In this document: positions 35,157 through 44,300 of the stretch, one piece after another | Layout: every line of letters begins with the position of its first letter | How positions within the stretch are numbered: the first letter of the stretch is position 1 | NCBI RefSeq assembly: GCF_004337695.1 | Contig: NZ_SJXJ01000005.1 | Span: 62,001 to 126,000, forward strand | Source: Tenacibaculum sp. M341 | Lineage (GTDB): Bacteria > Bacteroidota > Bacteroidia > Flavobacteriales > Flavobacteriaceae | DNA length: 64,000 nt | Direction: 5' to 3' | Position numbers and translations under genes: made by a program | The notes under the pieces: model-generated | What the model was told of the DNA's origin: nothing | Database searches by the model: none | Seen by the model: the letters and a program-made list of their open reading frames with translations, nothing else

Positions 35157-37241
35157 ATGAAGAAACTCATACTATCTGGTGCTTTTCTAGCTATCGGAGT
35201 TGTGGTAAATGCTCAAGATTTACCAACCAATGCAGAACCAGGAAAATGTTATGTTCGTTGTAAAACCCCTGAAGTTTGGAAAAATGAGGATGTAACTATT
35301 GAAGTTGCACCAGCATATAAAAGAATAGTAGCATATCCTGCAAAGTACAAAACAGTAACAGAACGAGTATTAGTAGATGAAGGTGGAGAGAAGCTAGTAG
35401 TGGTGCCTACTAAATTCACAACAGAAAACTTTACTGTTGTTACCAAAGAAGCAAGTGAGCGTTTAGAGAAAACTATTGGAAAACCTTCTTTTGAGAATTT
35501 AACAGTAGTAATAGAAGAATCTTCTAAGCGTTTAAAAGCAGTTCCTCCAAAATATGAAATGCGTAATGTTGAAGTAGTAGTAAAAGAAGGTTTCAAAAAA
35601 TTAATATCAGTTCCTGCTAAATACGAGCAACAAGATGTTGTTGTAACAGTAAAAGAAGCAAGTAAGCGTTTAGAAGTAGTGCCTGCTAAAATGAAAACAA
35701 TAACTGAAGAGGTAATTGTTAAAGAGGCTAGTAAACGTTTAGAAGTTGTACCTGCTAAATATGAAATGCGTGATGTAGTAATTACTGTTAAAGAAGCAAG
35801 TAAGCGTGTTGAGGTAGTACCTGCAAAGTACGAAATGCGTGATGTTGTTGTAACGGTAAAAGAGGCAAGCAAGCGTTTAGAGGTAGTACCTGCTACTTAT
35901 GGTACAGAAGTAGTGTCTTATAAAAAGAGAGAATATGGTAACAGACTTAAGGTTGTGCCAGCATCTTTTTCAAAAGATAACGAAGTAATTGAAGTAAGAG
36001 CTAAATCTGCAAAATGGCAAATGAGTGAAAGAGCTCCTGATTGTACGTCTTCAGATCCTAATGATTGTCGTTATTGGTGTTATAGAGAGGTGCCAGCGCA
36101 ATTTACCACATTAGATAAAACTGTTTTAACTAGCGATGCTTCTCTTATTAAAACATCTGAATGTAATGAGCCTAATTCAGAAGATTGTGGAAACGCTACT
36201 TATGTAAAAAGAGTAATGAAAACTCCACCATCAACTAAAACAATTGATATCCCGGCGGTAACAAAAGTTGTTAAGAAACGAGTTATGGTTACTCCTCCAT
36301 CAACTAAAACATTTGATATTCCAGCAGTAACTAAAGTAGTAAAGAAAAGAGTAATGGTTACGCCTCCTACTACAAGAACCATTGAAATTCCAGAGGTTAA
36401 AGAACCTGTAAAGAGAACAATAGTAGATGTGCCTGCAACTACAAGAATTATCGAAATACCAGCAGTAACAAAAGTTATCAAGAAAACAGTAATGGTAACA
36501 CCACCTACAACAAGAGAGGTAGAGGTGCCTGCGATTACAAAAGTTGTAAAAAAGAGAGTAATGGTAACTCCACCAACTACTCAAGAGTTTGATGTGCCAG
36601 AAGTAACTAAAGTGTTTAAGAAAACAATTCCAGCACCAGAGTCTACTAGAAAAATAGATATTCCAGAAGTAACAGCTACGTTAAAGAAAACAGTAGTAGC
36701 TTCAGAACCTACTACTAGAACTGTTAAAATAGATCCTAAATACGGAACAATTAAGAAGACTGTTTTAGATAGTGACGCACGTTCTGAAGAGGTAACTGTA
36801 GATGCAAAGTTTAAAACTGTAACTAAAGAAGTGTTAGTTTCTAAAGGAGGATTAACAACATGGAAAGAAGTAGAGTGTAAATTAGTTCAAAATACACCTT
36901 TACCAATTAACTGGAATTTAGGTAGTGCAACATTAACTTCAGGAGCAAAAAGAATTATTGATGCTCGTTTATTACCAATTTTACAAGACGGAGTAGCGGT
37001 AGCTATTGAATCTCATACAGATGCAAGAGGTTCTAAAACTAGTAACCAATCTTTATCTGAAAGAAGAGCGCAAGCGGTAGTAAACTATTTAGTATCTAAA
37101 GGAATAAATCCAAGTAAATTAACTGCTAATGGTTACGGAGAAGCAAGATTAACAAACAGATGTGCAGATGGTGTTTCTTGTACTGAGCGTGAGCATGCAG
37201 CTAACAGAAGAACTACATTTAGAGTAATCGATCAAAAATAG
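35157..37241 (+). CDS. OmpA-family protein with long 23-residue tandem repeats
   Basis: A 694-residue envelope protein. Signal peptide (KLILSGAFLAIGVVVNAQ), then two series of imperfect repeats of about 23 residues: residues 55-265 with the core KEASKRLEVVPAKYEMRDV, and residues 340-540 with KKRVMVTPPTTRTIEIPAV. A Cys-rich linker of six Cys lies between them near 285-345. The last 115 residues are a peptidoglycan-binding OmpA domain (INWNLGSATLTSGAKRIID, SHTDARGSKTSNQSLSERRA, RRTTFRVI). The protein probably forms a long stalk anchored to the cell wall. The repeats match no family I know. A large gene-free region follows. Confidence 0.85.
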   Translation: MKKLILSGAFLAIGVVVNAQDLPTNAEPGKCYVRCKTPEVWKNEDVTIEVAPAYKRIVAYPAKYKTVTERVLVDEGGEKLVVVPTKFTTENFTVVTKEASERLEKTIGKPSFENLTVVIEESSKRLKAVPPKYEMRNVEVVVKEGFKKLISVPAKYEQQDVVVTVKEASKRLEVVPAKMKTITEEVIVKEASKRLEVVPAKYEMRDVVITVKEASKRVEVVPAKYEMRDVVVTVKEASKRLEVVPATYGTEVVSYKKREYGNRLKVVPASFSKDNEVIEVRAKSAKWQMSERAPDCTSSDPNDCRYWCYREVPAQFTTLDKTVLTSDASLIKTSECNEPNSEDCGNATYVKRVMKTPPSTKTIDIPAVTKVVKKRVMVTPPSTKTFDIPAVTKVVKKRVMVTPPTTRTIEIPEVKEPVKRTIVDVPATTRIIEIPAVTKVIKKTVMVTPPTTREVEVPAITKVVKKRVMVTPPTTQEFDVPEVTKVFKKTIPAPESTRKIDIPEVTATLKKTVVASEPTTRTVKIDPKYGTIKKTVLDSDARSEEVTVDAKFKTVTKEVLVSKGGLTTWKEVECKLVQNTPLPINWNLGSATLTSGAKRIIDARLLPILQDGVAVAIESHTDARGSKTSNQSLSERRAQAVVNYLVSKGINPSKLTANGYGEARLTNRCADGVSCTEREHAANRRTTFRVIDQK

Positions 37242-37280
37242 TAGTATCTATCTGACAAATTTCTAACAAAAAATCATTAA

Positions 37281-37307
37281 AAAACCGAGCATTGCTCGGT
37301 TTTTTTT
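37281..37307 (+). terminator. Terminator of the OmpA-repeat gene
   Basis: AAAACCGAGC / GCTCGGTTTT stem with an ATT loop and a T-run, 39 bp after the stop. Confidence 0.9.
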
Positions 37308-37545
37308 GTTTAAATATTTATAATTTGAGATTGTAAATTGTTTAGGTGTTTAAAGTGGTGTTAAAGGTGTTTTAATCGGCTAACGAGTGTGTTGTTATAT
37401 CTTTTGTTTAATATTTTTAAAGTTATTTTAGAAAAGTATTCTAAGTTACGAAAAAAAGAAATTAATGGTTTATCAAATAAATTAATTTTAGAAACTCTCC
37501 CACTTAATATATAGGCTTAGATTTATGAATGTTTCAAAATTAATC

Positions 37546-37579
37546 AGATCTCATGGTTTTAATCTATGAGATCTTTTTT
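37546..37579 (+). terminator. Isolated terminator hairpin in gene-free DNA
   Basis: AGATCTCAT / ATGAGATCT stem with an 11-nt loop and six T residues. No ORF precedes it within 300 bp, so it may end a small RNA. A loose promoter-like TATATCTTTTG lies about 150 bp upstream. Confidence 0.6.
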
Positions 37580-37637
37580 AAGTTAAACGAATTGATTGTT
37601 TTTGATTTTTTGTCGATTGTTAAATTTTTAAATAAAT

Positions 37638-37870
37638 AAGCCTTTCCGAAGAAAGGCTTGTACCTAATTATTCGCTACTAGAGATTCCCCAATTCATAAT
37701 GAATTTTGTTGGTAGCTAAAAAGGTGAGCTAAATATACAAAATATAGTTAAACACATTTTAAGTATGATATTTATGTTTTAATTTTTTTGTTTAAAAGAA
37801 AACCTTCGTAAAGAAGGTTTTCCGTAATTAAATTGGGGAATCTCTAATAGCATTGTAGTAATGCTACCAA
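37638..37870. other. Structured gene-free region with nested long inverted repeats
   Basis: The 37242-38162 interval has no gene. Within it, a 21-bp arm at 37674-37694 and its inverted copy at 37831-37851 (one mismatch, G-U compatible in RNA) alternate with an 8-bp pair (TTGGTAGC at 37709-37716, GCTACCAA at 37863-37870), giving an A-B-A'-B' order that could pseudoknot. Terminator-like hairpins with minus-strand T-rich tails lie at 37638-37659 and 37798-37822. It may encode one folded RNA or two mutually complementary small RNAs on the minus strand. No ORF of note. Confidence 0.55.
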
Positions 37871-38125
37871 TAATTGTTTTCTAAAAATTTTCATTAAACT
37901 TTTAGAATTAATAAGTCAAGAATACTGTAGGTTGGAAATAATTATATTCAGTACTAGGTTTTTTAGTAGTCTAATTGTTATTAGTTTGTCAGATATTCAG
38001 TTACTTATTGTTCTAAATTTACGCTATTTTTTAATCTTGTCTACAGGAAAAACCTCTTTTAAAATTTAGTTTAAAGTTGTTTAAGTTTTTTGTATTTACT
38101 GAATCAATTACGTTTATACAAAAAG

Positions 38126-38161
38126 AAAACCCTTGATAATCTTTCGATTTTCAAGGGTTTT
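38126..38161 (-). terminator. Terminator of tRNA-Ser
   Basis: AAAACCCTTGA / TCAAGGGTTTT stem directly downstream (minus strand) of tRNA-Ser, with a T-rich tail. Confidence 0.85.
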
Positions 38162-38162
38162 G

Positions 38163-38247
38163 CGGTGAAAGAGGGATTCGAACCCCCGGACCTGTTACAG
38201 TCAATGGTTTTCAAGACCACCGCATTCGACCACTCTGCCATTTCACC
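38163..38247 (-). tRNA. tRNA-Ser (UGA)
   Basis: 85 nt on the minus strand. Acceptor GGTGAAA / TTTCACC, anticodon loop CTTGAAA with anticodon TGA (plus-strand TCA at 38211-38213), a long variable arm and the T arm CGGGGGTTCGAATCCCTC, with G discriminator. CCA is not encoded. It is the only RNA gene in this gene-free stretch. The remaining bases up to aroC (38248-38522) hold nothing recognised. Confidence 0.96.
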
Positions 38248-38522
38248 AGTCGTGCTATCGTTTTCCCGTTAGCGGTTGCAAATATATAAACCTTTTTTAA
38301 TTTAGAAAAATAAAAAGAGGTTTTTTTTGTGTTTTTTTTGAAAGTTTTTTCTGGGGTTAAAGTAAGTGTTTTGTTATTAGTGTTTTAGTGGTTTTAGAAA
38401 AATATCGATTTAATGAAGGAATTTATTTAATAAAGGGATTTTTAAAAATAAAGCTAATTTTTATTCCATTTCAACGACGGTTTTTCTAGTAAATATGTAA
38501 CTTCGTTTTAAAATTATAGTAT

Positions 38523-39584
38523 ATGTTTAATTCTTTAGGAAATATTTTAAGGTTAACAACTTTTGGAGAATCTCACGGTGTAACTATTGGAGGAGTAATT
38601 GATGGCTTTCCTGCAGGGGTTTCGATTGATTTTGATGAGGTTCAAAAAGAATTAGATAGACGTAAGCCTGGACAATCTAAAATTGTAACACAAAGAAAAG
38701 AGCAAGATACAGTTGAATTCTTATCAGGAATATTTGAAGGTAAATCTACAGGAACGTCAATTGGTTTTGTTATTAAAAACACAAATCAGAAAAGTAAAGA
38801 CTATAATCATAACACGAATGTCTATCGTCCTTCACACGCAGATTATACGTATGATAAAAAATATGGTATAAGAGATCATAGAGGAGGAGGAAGAACTTCT
38901 GCGAGAGAAACTGCAAATTGGGTAGTGGCAGGAGCTTTAGCTAAACAGTTAATTAAGCATATAAATATTAATGCGTTTACTTCATCTGTTGGTGATATTT
39001 TTATTGATAAACCATATCAAGATTTAGATTTTTCAAAAATAGAGAGTAATGTTGTGAGGTGTCCAGATGAAACATCTGCGGATAAAATGATAGCTCGCAT
39101 TCAAGAAATAAGAAAGCAAGGAGATACGATTGGTGGAACCATTACATGTGTGGCCCAAAATGTACCTTTAGGATTGGGTGAGCCTATTTTTCATAAATTA
39201 CATGCAGAATTAGGTAAAGCAATGCTTTCTATAAATGCAGTAAAAGGATTTGAGTTTGGTAGTGGTTTCTGTGGTGCAAAAATGAAAGGATCTGAGCATA
39301 ATGACATTTTTAATGCTGATGGAAGTACTCAATCAAATTTATCAGGAGGAGTTCAAGGAGGTATTTCTAATGGAATGGATGTGTATTTTAGAGTAGCATT
39401 TAAGCCAGTGGCTACTATTATGCAAAATCAAACAACGATAAATTCTGAGGGAGAAGTTACGGAAATTCATGGTAAAGGACGTCATGATCCTTGTGTTGTT
39501 CCAAGAGCTGTTCCTGTTGTAGAAGCTTTAACAGCTTTTGTGTTAGCTGATTTTTGGCTGATGGATAAAATGAGAAAAATATAA
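38523..39584 (+). CDS. aroC: Chorismate synthase
   Basis: Last enzyme of the shikimate pathway; converts EPSP to chorismate using reduced FMN. At 353 residues it has the usual length, with the family signatures [50 protein letters not shown] and the C-terminal [18 protein letters not shown]. Monocistronic, ATG at 38523; a loose -7 motif (TAACTTCG) is upstream. A terminator follows. Confidence 0.98.
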   Translation: MFNSLGNILRLTTFGESHGVTIGGVIDGFPAGVSIDFDEVQKELDRRKPGQSKIVTQRKEQDTVEFLSGIFEGKSTGTSIGFVIKNTNQKSKDYNHNTNVYRPSHADYTYDKKYGIRDHRGGGRTSARETANWVVAGALAKQLIKHININAFTSSVGDIFIDKPYQDLDFSKIESNVVRCPDETSADKMIARIQEIRKQGDTIGGTITCVAQNVPLGLGEPIFHKLHAELGKAMLSINAVKGFEFGSGFCGAKMKGSEHNDIFNADGSTQSNLSGGVQGGISNGMDVYFRVAFKPVATIMQNQTTINSEGEVTEIHGKGRHDPCVVPRAVPVVEALTAFVLADFWLMDKMRKI

Positions 39585-39612
39585 AATTTAGCAATAAGTG
39601 TTTTAAAAACAT

Positions 39613-39660
39613 AAAATCACAATATGTTCTTTATTAATAAAAGTTTACATATTGTGATTT
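39613..39660. terminator. Bidirectional terminator
   Basis: AAATCACAATATG / CATATTGTGATTT inverted arms between the convergent genes aroC and 39686-40546. The loop is 22 nt, longer than normal. Confidence 0.65.
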
Positions 39661-39685
39661 ACTTGTTTAAAAGAAATGATATTTG

Positions 39686-40546
39686 TTACTTAATATCAAG
39701 GAATATACCTCCTGAAAAAGAAGGACTAGCTGCAATAATTCTTCCTGAGAAAGCGGAGTCGAAACTTAATGAAACACCTAGCTTTTTAGTTATATAGTAG
39801 GCTCCTTCAAAACCAAAACTACTATATTCAATATTGTTTGCAAAAATGCTACCATTACCACTAATAGCATTTAAAGTTCCATTTTTAAGTGATTTAACCA
39901 CATTTATACGTGTAATTAACCAAAATTTAGTGTCAAATAAGTTAATACCCGCTTCTAAACCTGTTCTAAATTCATCAGAAAAACCTTCTGAACGATTATT
40001 ATATCCTAAATAAGATTTAGCGTAAAAAGGTAAATTATTAATAGAAGTAGCGTATCCTAAAGACGAAGATAAAAACTGATTAAATTCTCCATCTCCTGTC
40101 TGAAAACTTCCATCAGTACCACCAGTTTCGTTTCCGGTAGGTAAACCTAATAAAAGTTTTATGTCAGCAGCCCATTTTCCTTTTTTATAAAGAGCATATC
40201 TAACCCCGAAATCAATGTCTCCAAAAGAGCTTAAAGATTCTCCATTTTCAATAATATCACCTGTAGTTCCAGAAACTACGTTATTTTCACTTACAGATGA
40301 AAAAAATGGAACATAGGCAATAACATCAAGTTTGTCTATAATACCGTATTCAGCGTAAATATTAGTATTGAATTGTGTTCTGGTAGTATTAGGATCTTTA
40401 GCACCTGTATCTGTAAAATGTTGATCGTAATTTAAATACCATGCGGATAATTTATAGTATCCATTTCCTTTACCTTTTGTCCATTGGGCAAAAGAATTTG
40501 TCGTTAAAAGAATGGTAAATATGATCGTTATAATAACTTTTTTCAT
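39686..40546 (-). CDS. Outer-membrane beta-barrel protein (MetA-pathway-like)
   Basis: A 286-residue protein with a signal peptide (KVIITIIFTILLTTNSFAQ) and alternating strands ending in GGIFLDIK, consistent with an outer-membrane barrel. The pattern DKLDVIAYVPFFSSV, SFGDIDFGVRYALYKKGKW and LPTGNETGG resembles the Phenol_MetA_deg/transporter-like family. It starts 15 bp after the BIG2-DM13 lipoprotein stop on the same strand, so the two form an operon. The function is unknown; a small-molecule channel is one option. Confidence 0.7.
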   Translation of the reverse strand: MKKVIITIIFTILLTTNSFAQWTKGKGNGYYKLSAWYLNYDQHFTDTGAKDPNTTRTQFNTNIYAEYGIIDKLDVIAYVPFFSSVSENNVVSGTTGDIIENGESLSSFGDIDFGVRYALYKKGKWAADIKLLLGLPTGNETGGTDGSFQTGDGEFNQFLSSSLGYATSINNLPFYAKSYLGYNNRSEGFSDEFRTGLEAGINLFDTKFWLITRINVVKSLKNGTLNAISGNGSIFANNIEYSSFGFEGAYYITKKLGVSLSFDSAFSGRIIAASPSFSGGIFLDIK

Positions 40547-40561
40547 TTTTGTTAGTTTTTG

Positions 40562-41260
40562 TTATTGAATTTCTGCGTCACCTACTTTTACACCAAAAGG
40601 TTTACACCAATACAAAAGATGTGAAAAGTCATTAATTCCTGTGTCTCTTATAATATAGGTATGTGCTCCATTAAATACCGATACTGCTTCTATTTCTTTA
40701 GCATTGTTTACAGTATTTTTATTGTTTGTTAAATAAAGGTATAGCCCAGGCAAAGCAGTTGAGGCTCTATAGTCATCATTTATACGCAGTTCTAAATCGT
40801 TAGTTCCTTCAATCTCTTTAATAGTAAAAGTACCAGTTAAAACATAACTACTAGTCGTTGCAATTGTTCCTGACTTTTCCTCAATACTACCACTGTTATC
40901 AACTTGCGCAGTTGTTATTGTTATATCATTAGTTTCTGTAATTGTTTTTCCTTCCTCAGTGTCTACAGATGCAGTAATGGTTACTTGCCCTTCTGCAATA
41001 CCAGAAACTAATCCAGATGCTGAAACAGTAGCAATATTATTATCAGAACTAGTCCATGTTATAGGAAGGTCAACTAATTTCCCGACGTTATCGGTGTATT
41101 TTGTAGTGTATTGGTAAGTTTCACTAACGGTTAATTCTTCTATAGGATTTGTAATACTGAAGTTTTCATCTTGCCTATCATTAATAACATCATCTTGAAT
41201 ACAACTCTGTAAAAAGAATAATACTAAAGGAAGCATAAAGATTTTTAATTGTTTCATCAT
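40562..41260 (-). CDS. Lipoprotein with BIG2 and DM13 domains
   Basis: A 232-residue lipoprotein (lipobox LFFLQSC). Residues 35-120 form a bacterial Ig-like BIG2 domain (LPITWTSSDNNIATVSASG, GLVSGIAEGQVTITASV). Residues 130-232 form a DM13 domain: TGTFTIKEIEG, STALPGLYLYLTNN, and the Cys-containing LLYWCKPFGVKVGDAEI. DM13 is proposed to have an electron-transfer role through its conserved Cys. This fusion with BIG2 is anchored in a membrane, next to the outer-membrane barrel gene. Electron transfer here is only a family inference. Confidence 0.82.
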   Translation of the reverse strand: MMKQLKIFMLPLVLFFLQSCIQDDVINDRQDENFSITNPIEELTVSETYQYTTKYTDNVGKLVDLPITWTSSDNNIATVSASGLVSGIAEGQVTITASVDTEEGKTITETNDITITTAQVDNSGSIEEKSGTIATTSSYVLTGTFTIKEIEGTNDLELRINDDYRASTALPGLYLYLTNNKNTVNNAKEIEAVSVFNGAHTYIIRDTGINDFSHLLYWCKPFGVKVGDAEIQ

Positions 41261-41328
41261 TTTGGGTTTTGATGAACTTTCTGTCGATAAAAAAATAAAA
41301 CCTTTACAAATAATCTACTTAAAAAAGC

Positions 41329-41364
41329 AAAAAGCTGTCTAAAAATTAATTCAGACAGCTTTTT
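41329..41364 (-). terminator. Terminator of the giant metalloprotease gene
   Basis: AAAAAGCTGTCT / AGACAGCTTTTT stem with a 12-nt loop; 20 bp beyond the stop codon on the minus strand. Confidence 0.85.
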
Positions 41365-41384
41365 TAAAATGAATATAAAATCTA

Positions 41385-44300
41385 TTATTTTATTTTAACA
41401 ACTTTAAAAACACCACTCTTCTTGTTAGAAAAAGCTTTAATTAAATAAGTTCCAGATTCTAATCTAGAGAAATCTATATCTGTTGAAATATCATTGATTT
41501 TTTCAGTAATTAGCTTTTGACCAATTAAATTATATACTTCAATTTTAGTGAGTTCAGTATCATTATTTTGAATTGTTAAAATACTTTTTACAGGATTTGG
41601 ATAATATTTTAACTTACTTATATCTAAGTTGTAATTATTAGTTCCTAGTGTACTAAGATTATCTATTTTTATGTCGTCAATTAAAATATTGTTATCAGAA
41701 GAAGTGTTAGTTTCGTTTTCAGAAACTATAAATTCTATTTGAATATTTTCTTCATCACTAATAAAATCATTAAGATTAAAAGTATACAATTTCCACCCGT
41801 CTTCGGTTTCTTCTTGTAATTCTAAAACAATATAAGAATTGTTAGAACTATCATTTAGTTTAACCTCTAATTTATTGTATTCGTTGTTGATAGAGTTTCT
41901 ACTAAATACAGCAAATTGTAAAGTAGGAGAATCTAAATTAGAAATATTAATGAAATTTGTTTTTAGACTATTTGTTGCACTTGAATTTGTTGAGTTAGTA
42001 CTATTTATCCATGCATAATTTGAGTCATTACCTTCGCTATTGTCTGCAACATTATTAGAATCGTACACAGCATTTGTGTTAAAATTCCATTTTTTATCTC
42101 CATTTTCTATCCAACATGATGGAGTAGTAGAAGAAAGGAATTTTTCGTGAAAGGGAGCAAAGTTAGCTTGACAAGTAGTTCTAAATTTAAAAGTACCTAT
42201 CCAGTCACTACTTCCTCTATCTGAATTTTCATTACAATTAGATTTAATTCCATATTGGTATATTTTATTAGGTTCTAAATCAGTGAAAGTAAAACTGGTA
42301 TTGTCAACAGTGTAATAATCTATGATAATATCGTCACTTCCTAATATGATATCCCAAGATTGTTCATCACCTCCCGCATCCCATGTTATAGTTGCTTCAT
42401 TAGTTGTGATATTAGTAGCAGTAGGGTTTAAAGGAATAGGGCAGTCATATTCACAAATTACTGTAGCATCCCAACCTATAGAGTTTCCATTATCATTTGA
42501 AATGAATTGGAAAGTTAAAGAACCTTCAGAGTTTGTAGCAACTATTTCTTCAGGGCTATTTGTACCTGTGTAAGTTCCAATTAAAGGAGCGTTGATATCT
42601 GAACCATCATAAATAGATAGAGAATCACAACAACTTTCCAAATCAAACGTATTAAAAATTACACTAACTCTATCTGCTCCTGTTATTGGAGTAATAGTTT
42701 CTGTGTAGTTTTCATTATTATTATAGTTATTAAATTCTCCTCCGGTATCATAAAAGTGATCTCCATTACAATAATTTGACCTAGTGGTAAAACTAGTTTT
42801 TATATTGTTACTGCTCTCATTATTACAACTTGCTTTAACATATACATCATATGTAGTTTGTGAGTTTAAGTTAGATACTATTGTAGGTTGTTGTGTAGTT
42901 TCAATAATAGTTCCTGTTCCAAGAGTAAATCCACTTTCACCATATTCAATAATCCAATTTGTTTCTGCACCACTAGTTTCCCAATTTATTGAAGCACCAT
43001 CGACAAAAGTTTCTTCTACACTAATGTTTGTAGGGTTTGGACAGGTGTTACTATTACAAATAACTGTAGCGTCCCATCCAGAATAAGTAACAGAATGATC
43101 TGAGGTAAACTTAAAGGTTAATGCCCCTGAGGAATCAGAAGAAGTAATAATACCTGGATTGTCATTTCCGTTATAGCGACCAATTAATGGAGCATTAATA
43201 TCTGATCCATCATATATTGATAAATAATCACAACAACCTTCCAATTGGAAACTATTGAACTCAACAGTAACTACACCATTTGCCGTACTAGGGAAAATAG
43301 TCTCGATATAATTTTCGGAATTAGAATAAGGGTTGTTAGGACCTCCACTGTCATAAAAATGATCTCCATTACAATAGTTAGGTGTTGTTTTTTTAGTAAA
43401 AGGACCTACCCATTCTGAATTGCTATCATTAGAACATTCAGATCTAATGTAAAAATCATAAACAGTATCAGAATTTAAGTCAGTAATAGTATGTGTATTA
43501 TTACTAATGTTATTTTGTGTACCTGACCCTAATGAGAAACCTTGAGCTCCATATTCTATTGTGTATTGTGAAATATTAGTATTGTAATTTTCCCAGTTTA
43601 CATCAACTGAACTTTCTGTTATTCTATCAAAAATAATATTTGTAGGTTTAATACAATCAGGTTTTTCAATTACACTAATATCATCAATGGCAATATGATC
43701 GTTAAAATTACCATTTGAAGATGCTCTAAATCGTATTTGTATTTGACCTATATAAGCAGATAAATCTATAAAATGTTCTGTCCATGAATCATTGTTAGAC
43801 TCTTGTTGTTGTCCAGTCAGAACAAATATACCTTCATTCCAAGTTCCATTATTAAAAATATCTACTTTTAAACTACCAATATTTTCTCCATACATAAAAG
43901 TAAAAAAGTTTAAAGAAGGCGTGTTTAAAGAGGATATATCTATTATAGGTGATAATAAATTAGCTTCATTAGAAACAATACTGTTATTTGATTCAGCACT
44001 GAAATATTTATTTCTAGAACTAGTTTGATTAGGTCCTGTAGTGTTACTTTGTCTAGAATTTTGAGTGGCCCAATAATAATTATCTTGAAGGATTTGAGGA
44101 TTACCGCTCCAACAATCAGCAATTACCGAATTAGTGTTTTGATTTTCTACATCATAATACCATGGAGCAGAAAAAGTACTACAAGGTGTTTTAATTTTTA
44201 TAGGACCGATAAAATCACTATCATCCTCTCCTGGATTATTACCACAAGTAGATTTGATATAGATATCTATCTCAGAGTTAGAAGGTAAATTTTCTAAAGT

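Noticed and set aside
35249-36584. Antisense ORFs of 90-207 codons in the OmpA-repeat gene
   Set aside because: Repetitive shadows of the 23-residue repeats on the opposite strand.
37638-37870. tmRNA or RNase P RNA
   Set aside because: I find no tRNA-like ends, tag ORF or conserved RNase P core in the region.
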